Shown here piece after piece: positions 22,640-33,949 of a stretch of 64,000 nt of DNA. Each line of letters starts with the position of its first letter. Within the stretch, counting starts at the first letter, position 1. The DNA is taken from positions 16,444,212 through 16,508,211 of the forward strand of contig JASXTE010000008.1 in NCBI GenBank assembly GCA_030280995.1. Direction: 5' to 3'. The stretch is from Hemileia vastatrix (lineage: Eukaryota; Basidiomycota; Pucciniomycetes; Pucciniales; Zaghouaniaceae). The notes beneath the pieces were generated by a model. That model saw only the letters and a list, made by a program, of their open reading frames with translations. It was not told where the DNA came from and ran no database searches. Position numbers and translations under genes: made by a program.

Positions 22640-23810
22640 TAGTTTTTTGACCTTGAACTAGTACCTTCTCTTTCCTTAAACTTTACACAATCTTTTAGCT
22701 TGTGCTTACCCCCACAATACATACATAACCCATTATCTGCTTGTCTCTTCATCTCAGCTTCTTTAATTTCCCCTTTTGGATCCAGTACCTTACTGATATT
22801 GCCTGGGGTTGAGCTTTTCAGTTGAGGTTTGTCCTTTCCCTTATTGGGTTTGGATTGAGTTGTCCGTGGGTGTGAAGAAGGTCCCGATTTAAAATTTAGG
22901 CCTTGAGATTTGTTGGCGTATCGACAATGTTGTAGTCTTCCTTAGTGAACGCTGTTGAGTTTGAGGGTTTGATCCATTAAATCCGTTATAGTAATCATCT
23001 TCTGACCATGAAGATTTAATTGACCCAGAATCCTCAAAGGAAGTCCCTTTTTGAAATGATACTTGAGGGCAGCATCATTCCAACCTACTCCAGTTTGAAG
23101 TGCTCTGAAGTTCGAGATATACTCAGAGGCTTTACCATTATTGCTCATGCGGAGGAAATCAAGTTCAATTTCTGCATTTTCAGTTTCATTAGGGTCACCA
23201 AACAACGTAAAAAGTTGGTCTTAGAACTTTTCCCAGTTATTAATGAGTAAGTGGGTTTCTGTCAAAGAGAGCATGATAAGATAAGGTTCGAACCACCATG
23301 CTGCTTTTCCGGCTAGGAATGAAGAAGCATAAACAACCTTCAATTGGTTGTTATTGAAGGTTCGAGGGTTTTTATGGAACAGGAGCTTGCATGTTTTCAA
23401 GAAGGGGCACAATCTGTCTGGATGTTTTCCATCGAATTTATCAGGAGATTTTATGGAAGGAGTTTTGAATTTTGATCCCTCTGAAGACGTTGTATTTGAA
23501 AGGGTTTTTATGAAAAGTCTCATGAAGTCTTCCAGAGAATTAGATGGTCCAGGTTCCAAAGGCTGACCAGAAGGGTGAGTAGCACGGGCAGATGGTGCCT
23601 CATGCATCATATCCTCTCCTTCTTCTTCCTCACTAGAATAATCAAAATCCTGGGGATGTCTTCTACAGATTGGACTGAGTGTCCCTGTTCCCTAAGGTCA
23701 AGAGGTTCCAGGGAGTGAGTGGGGGAAACAGGCCGTGTGGCTGTTGGCCTGCCTCTGGTGCAAGCCCTAGTAGTAGCGCCCGTAGGAGGAGTGCATTGAA
23801 CAGGTGCCAT
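22640..23810 (-). pseudogene. Gypsy-1 Gag
   Basis: The start MAPVQCTPP lies 61 bp beyond the primer-binding site. A disordered Ser/Pro/Thr-rich N-terminus is followed by a Retrotrans_gag-type core (SPDKFDGKHPDRLCPFLKTC, AAWWFEPYL, NNWEKF, LFGDPNETENAEIELDFLRM) and a C-terminal zinc knuckle CMYCGGKHKLKDC near 22720, intact as CX2CX4HX4C. Gag forms the particle and binds the RNA. Frame changes near 23608 and 22930 and an in-frame stop near 23222 disable this copy. Gypsy-3 has a homologous Gag at 49.7-50.9 kb. Confidence 0.8.
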
Positions 23811-23870
23811 TTTAAAGAATTTAGAGACACATGAAAAAGGACATAGTAGTGCAAAGAATGAGAACTACAG

Positions 23871-23881
23871 AGAATTAAATT
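23871..23881 (-). promoter_or_regulatory. Primer-binding site of gypsy-1, self-priming type
   Basis: Read on the minus strand, AATTTAATTCT starts four bases after the LTR. Its reverse complement AGAATTAAATT occurs inside the LTR (24228-24218, minus strand) about 37 bases after TATAAAAGG, where transcription should start. No tRNA-type TGG start is present. Confidence 0.65.
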
Positions 23882-23885
23882 TTAC

Positions 23886-24694
23886 TGTCACTGGAAGACC
23901 TATGCACAAGGTTGAGGGTGTTCCTGGAAGTGAGATGGAGGGAGGAGTTTAAAAACTTCTTTGAAGAACAGAGGAAATGTTGGAGGAAGTGATTTGAAGA
24001 TGACTTGATGGAAGAGCCACTGCTACAAGATATGTTCAATAAGAATTCTAATATAATTTTAAGGTAATATTAATATTCTTAGGATCTCACAAAGGGTTGG
24101 AAACTCAATAATCAAAGATTTAAATTTTAGAAATGATTACTGAGAAAAATAAGGAAATGTACAATAATAATGATTTAACCTGAAGCTTTACCACTATTAA
24201 CTATATATATGTTTTATAATTTAATTCTAAAGAAATATCAAACCAAAATCCAACCCCTTTTATATCCATTACTCCTCCTCGCATTGACCTCATACCCATC
24301 CATCATTCCGCACACCACAGACCTCTGACAATACACCCGTTACACCTGGACCCTCCTCACTAACATCTGTTAACCCTTTAATCCTCCACTAACCATCCCG
24401 TCCATGCTCACTACCCCTGTTAATAACCCACAGATACTTAATAAACCTTTTAGCGGAATATTGCATAAACTATTGCACTGTGCATTGCTTATCAAAGAAA
24501 AGGCTAAATACACTATTGAGAGATTGACTAATTTAGATTTAAAGTTTTGATTAGCACGGTTGAATAGTGAGTAAACAAAGGAAAGTTGCAGTTGCTATGT
24601 AGAATTGTTTTCTGTGCTTTGAGTATGGATTTAGACCTCTGTATTATTGATTTAATGAGCTGCTTTTGCCTCGAGTGTCACGTGGCGCGTGACA
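23886..24694 (-). repeat. Gypsy-1 5' LTR
   Basis: 809 bp, ends TG..CA. Minus-strand TATAAAAGG at 24265-24257 and the 11-base AGAATTAAATT at 24228-24218 mark the likely promoter and RNA start. Confidence 0.9.
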
Positions 24695-24699
24695 CATGC

Positions 24700-25013
24700 C
24701 TAGCTTGTTTCATTTGAGAAACTCCTCACAAACACGCTTTGAAACATGGCTGATTTGGTACTTGGGGTCTCAAAAATGGGGTCAAATACGTCCTACTTTT
24801 GAACAATTTTCTTAACCACAATTCAGCCCACAAGTACCCACATCCTCCTGACCAGCTGCGCACCACCATCCTTTCATCCTCGCCCATATACTCCATGTCA
24901 CAACCCTTCTCCCTCAGTTCATTTCCAAATTAAATTTATCTCTTTCAAACCACAGTAAGTCTATTACATTTTATTCTGTTTTTTAGAAATTTTGCTGCTC
25001 AAATCTCTATACT
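24700..25013 (+). other. Harbinger B backbone between the two retrotransposons
   Basis: 314 bp with no gene. It belongs to the left subterminal and upstream region of Harbinger B and starts with the continuation of the sequence interrupted at 15805. Confidence 0.65.
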
Positions 25014-25018
25014 CAAAA

Positions 25019-26193
25019 TGTCAGCCTAGATATTCCTAGGACTTAGTATTTCTTATACTTAAAATAAGATAACCTTAAGTAAATTAAGCTTATATCTTAA
25101 AAATAAGGTTAAAATAATAAAATATATGATTAAATTACATATATATAATTATTACTCTATCATATAAATTATAGTAGTTTTAATAGCTTATCCATAGCCT
25201 AATAATACTTATTAAAGTGTTAATGGAGTAATAATATACTTATCTTAAGTGATACTAAGTAATTATTGACATACATAAGCTTATATGTATACATAAATCT
25301 CATATTCAGTGAAATATGCAGTATATAAAGTATATTTAGGTATATAAGTGGGTTTTAACCTCTTAATAGCCTATAAGCTCTGTTTTTATGCTTATTTTAG
25401 GTCATATGGACGTATCCAGTGGACTCACAACGCCTACAGAAGCATAAACATTTATTTCAGGCGCATACACTCAGTCTGGACAACTTAATCTGCTTCCTTG
25501 GATGGATATTCACAGATTTATGGGTTGGGAGGTCATTGCTGGGTTAATATGGATGCTTGGGTATGTTATTGGGGGCTTGGACATTTCATTTGTTTCCTTT
25601 ATATGCTTTGGGTTTCATTATATTCTCTTTGGATGAGTTATTTTACCTGTTTCTTTATGGTATCCGCTTTTATCTGGATTTTCTATTTATGGTATAGGTC
25701 TGTGTTATCATTAATTGTGATGGAGGGTCCTTACTGGAGGTCTGGGTGTTGAATCTTCTTGAAGTGGATGCCATGGGGAGGTGATAGGCCCTCACAGTGC
25801 TTTAATTTCCAGGGATAGCAGTGACATCATCTGGACTGAAGGTCTGTGCACTCCAGTGGATTTTGGTATAAGTAAGGGGGGATTTTGACGGTTATTAGAC
25901 ATCATTCACTTACCACAATTTAAAAAAAACACTACAATACAATTATTAGCATTTAGAAATATATTAAAAAGCCATTATAAATAGATATTATCTTTATATA
26001 AGCTATAACTATATTATATTCATCTATTTTCCACCACTAGCACGCAATTAAATCCAAGTATTGTGAGTTTTATTTGAGTATAAATATTTTATTAGTCCTC
26101 CCCTGAGGTTTAATCACTAAATCATTTATCAATCAGTAGAAGGACCATAAATAAATACTATTATATCATACTTAAATACTAGATACACTGACA
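25019..26193 (+). repeat. Gypsy-2 copy 1, 5' LTR
   Basis: Starts TGTCAGCCTAG and ends ATACACTGACA. It contains a hydrophobic 84-codon frame at 25498-25752 that recurs in the other LTRs of the family. Confidence 0.92.
25498..25752 (+). CDS. Hydrophobic 84-residue ORF inside the gypsy-2 LTR
   Basis: Starts MDGYSQIYGLGG and is rich in Trp, Phe, Tyr and Leu, with two or three possible membrane segments (for example FICFLYMLWVSLYSLWMSYF). Versions occur at 33155-33407 (broken by a frame change) and on the minus strand at 56696-56292 (extended upstream). No family was recognised and no promoter or start context supports translation. The frame may simply reflect T-rich regulatory DNA that happens to stay open. 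Confidence 0.25.
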   Translation: MDGYSQIYGLGGHCWVNMDAWVCYWGLGHFICFLYMLWVSLYSLWMSYFTCFFMVSAFIWIFYLWYRSVLSLIVMEGPYWRSGC

Positions 26194-26210
26194 ATTGGGG
26201 GTCTTTCCGT
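26194..26210 (+). promoter_or_regulatory. Primer-binding site of gypsy-2 copy 1
   Basis: TGGGGGTCTTTCC begins two bases after the LTR and is repeated exactly at the same place in copy 2 (minus strand, 63519 downward), after which the two copies diverge. The TGG start fits pairing to a tRNA CCA end. I could not name the tRNA. Confidence 0.6.
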
Positions 26211-26701
26211 GATTATTATTGATTTTTTTAGTATAAGCCTTGGGACGTGATTTTTACTTTAGTATAGCTCACAATAACCAAATATTTGGGTCTGCTGCAT
26301 ATTAGTGGGTTATCATAACTCAGTGATTGCGGAAAAGAACCCTTATAATAATTTTACTAATTTTTTATAATAAAAATTAGGTATTTACAGTAGTAACTGT
26401 ACCCAATATAAACCCAATTTCACTTGGTATTTGGTCACCAATATAAACCCAATTAAACTGGTATTTGGTTAAAGCTTGGTAAGCTACTTATTCATCTCTA
26501 TAAAGGTCTAGTTAAACTTGTTATTTTATTTTTAACAGATTTTTTCAAATTTTTATTACATTTTATTTAAATTAATAAAGATTTAAATTCAGGGTAAGCT
26601 CCAGTGCTTTTTATTAGTAATAATATTGCTAATACTTTTAATCTACTAATTCCAATAGGTTTTCCTTTCTGTAGATGTAATATATTGTTATTTATACCAA
26701 T
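26211..26701 (+). other. Untranslated leader of gypsy-2 copy 1
   Basis: About 490 bp between primer site and gag start. It contains two direct copies of an ATATAAACCCAATT..TGGTATTTGG segment (about 26400-26470) and a small A/T palindrome near 26357-26380. Copy 2 keeps the same leader at 63009-63505. Confidence 0.6.
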
Positions 26702-29700
26702 ATGAATGCTCCCCAGGACAATGTAAGTGTACAGCCTGCTTATAATACCAGGTCTAAAGCTAACAAAAACATTGCTCCAGGACATAATCATGGAGGGTTA
26801 GTCTTACACCCAGGCAGAGCAAATGAGCATAGAGGAAAAGGACGCCCTCTTAAAAAAGATTACTATAAAAAAGATGTCTCCTCCTCTAAAGGATCAACTA
26901 TCCCATCTGGAAAAACAGGTATTGAAGTTGGAGGAGTCAAAATCCCTCATGCTCAAGGAGGTAGAGCAATTACAAAACAATTGCAAGGTAGGATTTCAGC
27001 AGATGAACCAATCATTGGAAGATCTAAAGGGAGGCCAGCCAAATCAGCTTTCCCCTACCCCAGGAGGGTCACATCACTCCCAGGAGAAAATCCTGGTAGA
27101 CAAATGGAAGTGGGATTGGTTCCATCAACAATGGGCCAGTCACAACTGCAACAAGGATCCTCCACCTCATCAGACTTCCTCACTTCACCCCTACAAGGGA
27201 AAACAAAGGTGCCAAAAATAAGGACTCACACAAATCCAGTGGTAAGTAGATTACCCTCTCAGATTGAACACAATACTGATAATTAAAATGTAGGTAATAT
27301 TATTGATGTCAAATCTGTGCAGAAAATAGAGAAGGACTTAAGAAATTTAGGTTTTGGTGTAGATACACCTGACTTGTCTTTTGTCAAAAACAATAGTAGT
27401 ATTTATAATACAGTTAATCCTCAGTTGCCACCACTTATTAGTGAGATGAGAAGTTCACAAGAGAGTGAAAGAATTGAGAAGGAAGACATGGAGTATTTTA
27501 ACAATAATCCAACTGTCCATAGAAATGTTTCAGCATTGTGGAATAGAATGACTGTTTGTGAGGAACAGACAGTTAAGCTCACAAGTGATACAATTTCATC
27601 CTTAACATTAAATATTTCTCAACTGGCAACACGTAATAAAGAATTAGAGAATGAACATTTGTCTCTAACTCTTAAATATGATTCATTGAGTAATAAATAT
27701 AATGAACTTTCAAAAAAATTCTGTGAGTTGGAAAAATTTTATAAAAAACATTTATTGAAAAATGAATCAAGAACTAAGTTATTATTTTCCCAGACAAATC
27801 AAAGTGTCTCTGAGCTGCTACAAAGATTAACTAAAGTTGAGATTAATACTTCCAATCTACAAATGAACCAGGATAATCATAAGTATACTCAGTATAATAA
27901 TAATCCTTTCATTGGCAAAAGTGAATCTCATTCCTTCCCTATACCAGTACAACTAAAACCATCTGGTGGTAGTGTCAAATCTGAAAATGTAAGTCACAAA
28001 TCTGTACAGGAGGAAATACAAGACCATTTATCAAGATTAAATGAGTTGTTGAATTTACCTAAGATTAGTGAAATAAAATCCAATCAGAAGAACTGGCCTA
28101 AGATAGATCAGTACCCAACTTATGATGGGGAATCTAGCTCTGATTGGCAACATTTTATTCAAAGAATTGACAACTTAAAATTCTCATATAAGTTACCAGA
28201 TGAAGAAACAACATCAAAATTGATCTCTTTATTTAAGGATGCTGCTTTATTATGGTTTGAAGCTGTTTTGAATGAGGGTATAGATTACTCTTGGGCTGAA
28301 TGGAAACAACTAATTGAAAAACAATTTGGGGGTTCTAAATTCAGACTCACTCAGCAGAGACTTTATGAGAAAACTAGGTATAATCCGTTGAATGGTGACA
28401 AAACTATGGTATTTTTAATGAATTTAAATAAAATATTAAAAGCCATTGAGCCTCACATGGATTTTAACTTATGGAAAGATAAGATAATATATAAATTACC
28501 TATATCTGTCAGAGACATTGTTGTAGCTAGAAAAATTAATGTTACTGAATATTCTGAATTTATTAATATTTGAAATGAAATATTATTTAACCATAAGTAT
28601 GAAGCAAGTTATTCCACTTATAAACAAAATGTTGAACCTGTGAAAAATCAGAACTCAAAAACACTTCAGGAGAAGCAGAAAAAACCTACTTCACCTGTAG
28701 TACCAAAAAATTATGAGACAAATACTTGTTATAAGTGTAACAAACCTTGGTTCAAAGGTCACAAATGTGAGAAGAATATAAATATTGTTGAAAATCAACA
28801 TGAATCTGAAATTGAAACAGACAAAAGTAAAGATTCAAGTGATTATGACAGTAATATCTCATATAGTGATGAAAATGAAGTCTGTATGTTGGAAGATGAT
28901 TTGTCCATCTTTGACAATCCAATATTAAATATGGACTCAAATGAATCTTTAATGAATTTTGAGGATGCTGAAAACATTAAAGATATACAAGCTGATAACT
29001 TTAGAATGACACCTATCACGGTTCCAGCTATCATTTCTGGTGAAAATGTTAATATAGTATTGGAAACAGGAGCTGCTGGTTCTGTTGTTTATACTAATAC
29101 ATTGCAGAAAATTGATAGTGAATATAAGTCTAAGCTTGAACTCCTTCAAAGTAAAAATTGGAGAGGTTTTGGATCAGTACTACATCCCATTGGTAGATAC
29201 AAAGCTGCTGTTTTCTTTAAAAATCAACATGGCTATGTAAGAATAACTTGTGACTTTTTAGTAATGGAAAATACTAACTGTAGTAACTGTTTTATCATTG
29301 GAAATGATATTCTGACTAAGTTAGGTGTGAAATTAGACCCTGCTAATAACAATTTTACAATTGGCATGAATGGTAAAAGAAAATTTAAAATAAATTCTTT
29401 TAACACAGTCTTACACATTGAGTCAGTAACAAGTATTCCGTGCAAAGGAAGAGAATCCAATGAGATGGAACTTCTGGAAACAGAAATTTCAAAAGTATCA
29501 TTTGGCACTCAGATAAGTAAAGCTGAGAAAAATAATATTTTGGACTTAATTAAAGCATTTCAAATGGCTTTTGCACATGGTACAAATGAACTTGGCCTTG
29601 TAAAAGATCATGAAATGAAGATTAGTTTAACCTGTGATATGGATAATATTCCTACTAGTCTTAAAAAGAAACCATACCCTGCTTCACCAATAAAGAGGAA

Positions 29701-32560
29701 AGACATAGAGGATAATATTAAGATGTTATTGAAAATTAACATTCTTGAAAAGGTTGAAACTACACCAAAATATTGTGTAATATCACCAGTGCTAATTTCT
29801 TATGAACAAGATAAAACAAGACTGTGTGGTGATTATAGAGCATTAAATAAATTTACAGTAGATGATATTTATCCTTTGCCAAGGATTGCCTCTATACATG
29901 CTACCCTCAAAGGTGCTAAGTATATAAGTTGCTTAGATGAAAATAAAGGGTACCATCAAATTCCTGTTGAAAAGAATTCACAGAACTTTTTGTTGATAAC
30001 AACACACATGGGAATTTATAAATATGTCAGGATGCCATTTTGACCAAAAAATTCTCCATCAGTATTTCAGGAGTTAATGGATATAACATTCCATAATGAA
30101 ATGATTGAGGGATGGTTAATGGTATACATTGATGACATCATAGTGTTGTCTAAAACTTATGATGAACACTTAAACAATTTAAATAAGGTATTTCAAAAAA
30201 TGGATGAAATAAAAATGACTCTTGCATTGAAAAAATGTAAATTTGGGTTTGAATCTTTAAAAGTGCTTGGTCATATTGTATCTGGCTTACAAATATGTGT
30301 AGACCAAAATAAAGTGGCTGCAATATAGAATATTGGCATATCTCAAAATGTAAAGGATGTACAATTTTTTCTTGGTATGTGTGGTTATTATAGACAATAT
30401 ATAAAAAACTACCAATTAATTGCTGCACCATTGACCACACTGATAAAGAAATCAGAAGCTTTCATTTGGAATAATGAAAGACAACAGGCTTTTGATAATT
30501 TAAAAGAATATTTAATGACAGCTCCTAAATTGGGATTACCAGATTTCCAATTGTCTTTTGTATTATATACAGATGCAAGTTTTATTGGTCTGGGTGCTGC
30601 TTTGCATCAAAAACAACTTATTGAAAGAAAAATGTCAGAAGTAGTAATTTGCTATTTTTCACGTACTCTAAGAAGTAGTGAATTGAAATATGGTGCTACT
30701 CAACTTGAATGTTTGGAAGTAGTATGGGCTCTTGAGAAGCTACATTATTACCTTGAAGACCAAAAATTTGAGTTAATAACTGACTTTAGTGAAGTCAAGT
30801 CACTCTTAAACATGAAAACTCCTAATAGACACATGTATAGATGGCAATTAGCTGTACAAAAATACAGAGGACGGATGACTATTACACATAGAGCAGGAAC
30901 CTTACACTCTAATGTAGATCTGTTATCTAGAGTACCTCTTCCTAATAATGATGATAATCCTGCTTATGTTCCTGAATCAGAGATTATTAACATTTATGGC
31001 ATTTATATTGTAGATCTTGAGGATGAATTTATGCAATCAATTCTTCATATGTATGCTTCAGATCCTGACTTGAGTAAATTCACTACAATATTAAATGATC
31101 CATCTAATGCTTCAATGAATGTTTTAATAAAAACATTACCAAATAAGTATAAAGAGGCATTCGAAAAAGAAAAATTTTCCATTGAGGATGGTTTTATATA
31201 TTACAGGAAAAAAATAAGTAATGTAATTGTAATTTCCCCTTCAATGAAGGAGTTAATGTTAAGTATATGTCATGATGATATATTAGCAGGTCATTTCTAC
31301 TACCATAAAACATTAACCAGAGTAAAAAACACTGCTTGGTGGATTAGCATGTCTGAGGATGTTCAGAAATATGTTGAGACATGTGATTCTTGTCAAAAAT
31401 CTAAAAGATTAACGGGCAAAAGAGCTGGTTTATTACAACAAATTGAGCAACCAAAAGCTCGATGGGAAATAATTAACATGGACTTTGTAACAGGTTTGCC
31501 AATAGCAGGGCATAAGAGTTATAACTCCTGCTGGGTAAATGTAGATAGATTTACAAAGATGTGTAAATTTATTTCTACCCACAAAGAGGTTTCTGCAAAG
31601 GACTTAGCTTTTTTATGGTGGACACAAATGCTAAATATAGCAGGTTTCCCCAAAGCAATAGTTTCTTACAGAGATCCTAAATTTACTTCTGAGTTCTGGA
31701 AATCACTTATGGATGTTTCAAGGTGTCAATTAAAACTTTCTACAGCACACCATCCACAAACTGATGGGCTAGCAGAAAGAATGATACAAACTTTAGAAGA
31801 TATGATAAGAAGATATTGTGCTTTTGGTCTTAACTTTAAAGACAATGAGAAATTCACGAATAATTGGGTAACCCTTATCCCAGGTTTAGAATTTGCATAC
31901 AATAGTACAGTACATTCTGTCACTGGCAAAAATCCATTTGAGTTATGGTTGGGTTATGTACCTAATACCCCTTCTAAAACTCTTAATAAATTACCTAGAT
32001 TGGATATCCATCCAGGTACTAAATTGTTTCTTCAGATGCAAGAATTATGCAAAAAACATGCTCAAGAATGTATAAATAAGGCGTTTGAGTATGAAAAAAA
32101 AATATGGGATAAAGCCCATAAAGAACAAATTTTCAAAGAGGGTGATGAAGTCCTTATTTCAACACTACATTTCAATTTAAATGGTAATGTTAAATTGAAG
32201 GATCAATTCATTGGACTATTTGTAGTTAAAAAGATGGTTGGTACTAATGCTGTTGAGGTTATTCTATATGCACCATATGATAGAAAACATCCAGTATTTC
32301 CTATTTCTCTTATAAAACCATACCATTCTAATGATACTGCTCTATTTCCAAGAAGATCAGAAAGGCAAAAACAGCAACCTGAAGAAATAGTTGAAAAGGC
32401 AGAAATTGAAATGATACTTAAAAAGAGACACCTTAAAAAAGAAAAGGGAGTTGAGTATCTATTAAGATTTAAAAATAAATCAAGTGAATATGACCAGTGG
32501 ATTCCAAAAAATGAAATCTCTGATCTTAAAAATCTCTTGAAGAAATTTAAATCAAAATAA
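26702..32560 (+). pseudogene. Gypsy-2 copy 1 Gag-Pol, single frame with four stops
   Basis: All readable pieces are in one frame from ATG 26702 to the stop at 32558-32560 (about 1,952 codons). Stops lie at 27284, 28571, 30041 and 30326. Order: Gag with a coiled coil and WFEAVL core, zinc knuckle CYKCNKPWFKGHKC, protease, RT (YIDD), RNase H (LYTDASFIGLG), integrase (HHCC then DDE) and C-terminal chromodomain (YLLRFKNKSSEYDQWIP). Two catalytic residues have also changed: the protease reads ETGA instead of DTGA, and the second integrase Asp is Tyr (IVSYRDPKF). Copy 2 is intact at these sites. The uninterrupted frame indicates that the family uses one polyprotein, as Tf1 does. Confidence 0.9.
26823..27221 (+). 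CDS. Overlapping coiled-coil ORF in gypsy-2 copy 1
   Basis: A 132-codon frame, one frame away from Gag, starts MSIEEKDALLKKITIKK and has a clear heptad-type helix (LSHLEKQVLKLEESKSLML). It then runs through QEKILVDKWKWDWFHQQW. The homologous frame in copy 2 (62983-62462) is better conserved than the Gag frame over the same DNA by eye. It resembles the coiled-coil N-termini of gypsy Gag proteins. It could be the original Gag start, reached by frameshifting or splicing, or a separate accessory protein. Confidence 0.5.
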   Translation: MSIEEKDALLKKITIKKMSPPLKDQLSHLEKQVLKLEESKSLMLKEVEQLQNNCKVGFQQMNQSLEDLKGGQPNQLSPTPGGSHHSQEKILVDKWKWDWFHQQWASHNCNKDPPPHQTSSLHPYKGKQRCQK

Positions 32561-32673
32561 TACTGTTTATTCAGTATATGTATTATAAAAAATATTTTTT
32601 ATTTTTCTATTTCACTCCTTACTTTTAATTAAAATGTCTTAATATTTTTTTATTGTTTTTTTGGGTGAGGGAG

Positions 32674-33847
32674 TGTCAGCCTAGATATCCCTAGGACTGA
32701 ATATTTCTTATGCTTAAAATAAGATAACCTTAAGTAAATTAAGCTTATATCTTAAAAGTAAGGCTAAAATAATAATATATATGATTATATTACATATATA
32801 TATAATTATTACTCTATTATATAAATTATAGTAGTTTTAATAGCTTATCCATAGCCTAATAATACTTATTAAGGTGTTAATGGAGTAATAATATACTTAT
32901 CTTAAGTGATACTAAGTAATTATTGACATACATAAGCTTATATGTATACATAAATCTCATATTCAGTGAAATATGCAGTATATAATGTATATTTAGGTAT
33001 ATAAGTGGGTTTTAGCCTCTTAATAGCCTATAAACTTTATTTTTATGCTTATTTAATGTCATATGGACGTATCCAGTGGACTCAAAACGCCTACAGAAGC
33101 ATAAACATTTATTTCAGGCGCATACACTCAGTCTGGACAACTTAATCTGCTTCCTTGGATGGATATTCACCGATTTATGGGTTGGGAGGTCATTTCTGGG
33201 TTAATATGAATGCTTGGGGATGTTATTGGGGCTTGGACATTTCATTTGGTTCTTTATATGCTTTGGGGTTCATTATATTCTCTTTGGATGAGTTATTTTA
33301 CCTTTTTCTTTATGGTATCCGCTTTTATCTGGATTTTCTATTTATGGTATAGGTCTGTGTTATCATTAATTGTGATGGAGGGTCCTTACTGGAGGTCTGG
33401 GTGTTGAATATTCTTGAAGTGGACGCCATGGGGAGGTGATGGGCCCTCACAGTGCTGTAATTGCTGGGGATAGCAGTGACATCATCTGGATTGAAGGTCT
33501 GTGCACTCCAGTGGATTTTGGTATAAGTAAGGGGGGATTTTGATGGTTATTAGACATCATTCACTTAATAAAACTCAAAAAAACACTACAATAAAATTAT
33601 TAGCATTTAGAAATATATTTTAAAGCCATTATAAATTGAGATTCTCTTTATATAAGCTATAACTATATTATATTCATCTATTTTCCACCACTAGCACGCA
33701 TTTAAATCCAAGTATTGTGAGTTTTATTTGAGTATAACTATTTTATTAGTCTTCCCCTGAGGTTTAATCACTAAATCATTTATCAATAAGTAGTAGGACC
33801 ATAAATAAATACTATTATATCATACTTAAATACTAGATACACTGACA
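32674..33847 (+). repeat. Gypsy-2 copy 1, 3' LTR
   Basis: 1,174 bp, close to the 5' LTR with a few percent difference by eye. It is preceded by the polypurine tract GGGTGAGGGAG ending at 32673. Confidence 0.92.
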
Positions 33848-33949
33848 CAAAACCTCTTATTTTTATACAAGGCATCATAAATATCTATAATCTTTGTTAG
33901 TTTCTCCTTTTCTTCAACAAAATTTTCTTTTTTCACTAATTTCTTTGTT

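Larger units (their letters stand above)
15806..24694 (-). mobile_element. Gypsy-1: Ty3/gypsy chromovirus, complete but inactivated
   Basis: Two 809-bp LTRs (15806-16614 and 23886-24694) begin TGTCA and end TGACA. CATGC flanks both sides (15801-15805 and 24695-24699). Gag, protease, RT, RNase H, integrase and a chromodomain can be read on the minus strand, with several stops and shifts. A solo LTR of the same family is inserted in opposite orientation at 19772-20570. The gag and pol style resembles rust-fungus elements. The primer-binding site at 23871-23881 is complementary to the LTR itself, as in Tf1. Confidence 0.9.
25019..33847 (+). mobile_element. Gypsy-2 copy 1: Ty3/gypsy chromovirus, complete, inactivated by stops
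   Basis: LTRs at 25019-26193 (1,175 bp) and 32674-33847 (1,174 bp) begin TGTCAG and end CTGACA. CAAAA flanks both sides (25014-25018 and 33848-33852). One frame from 26702 to 32560 encodes Gag, protease, RT, RNase H, integrase and chromodomain, interrupted only by four in-frame stop codons. A purine tract GGGTGAGGGAG precedes the 3' LTR and a TGG-type primer site follows the 5' LTR. The family differs from gypsy-1 in LTR, priming and Gag. Confidence 0.92.

Noticed and set aside
23280..23300. GGTTCGAACC resembling a tRNA B box
   Set aside because: It lies in gypsy-1 gag, with no A box or cloverleaf around it.
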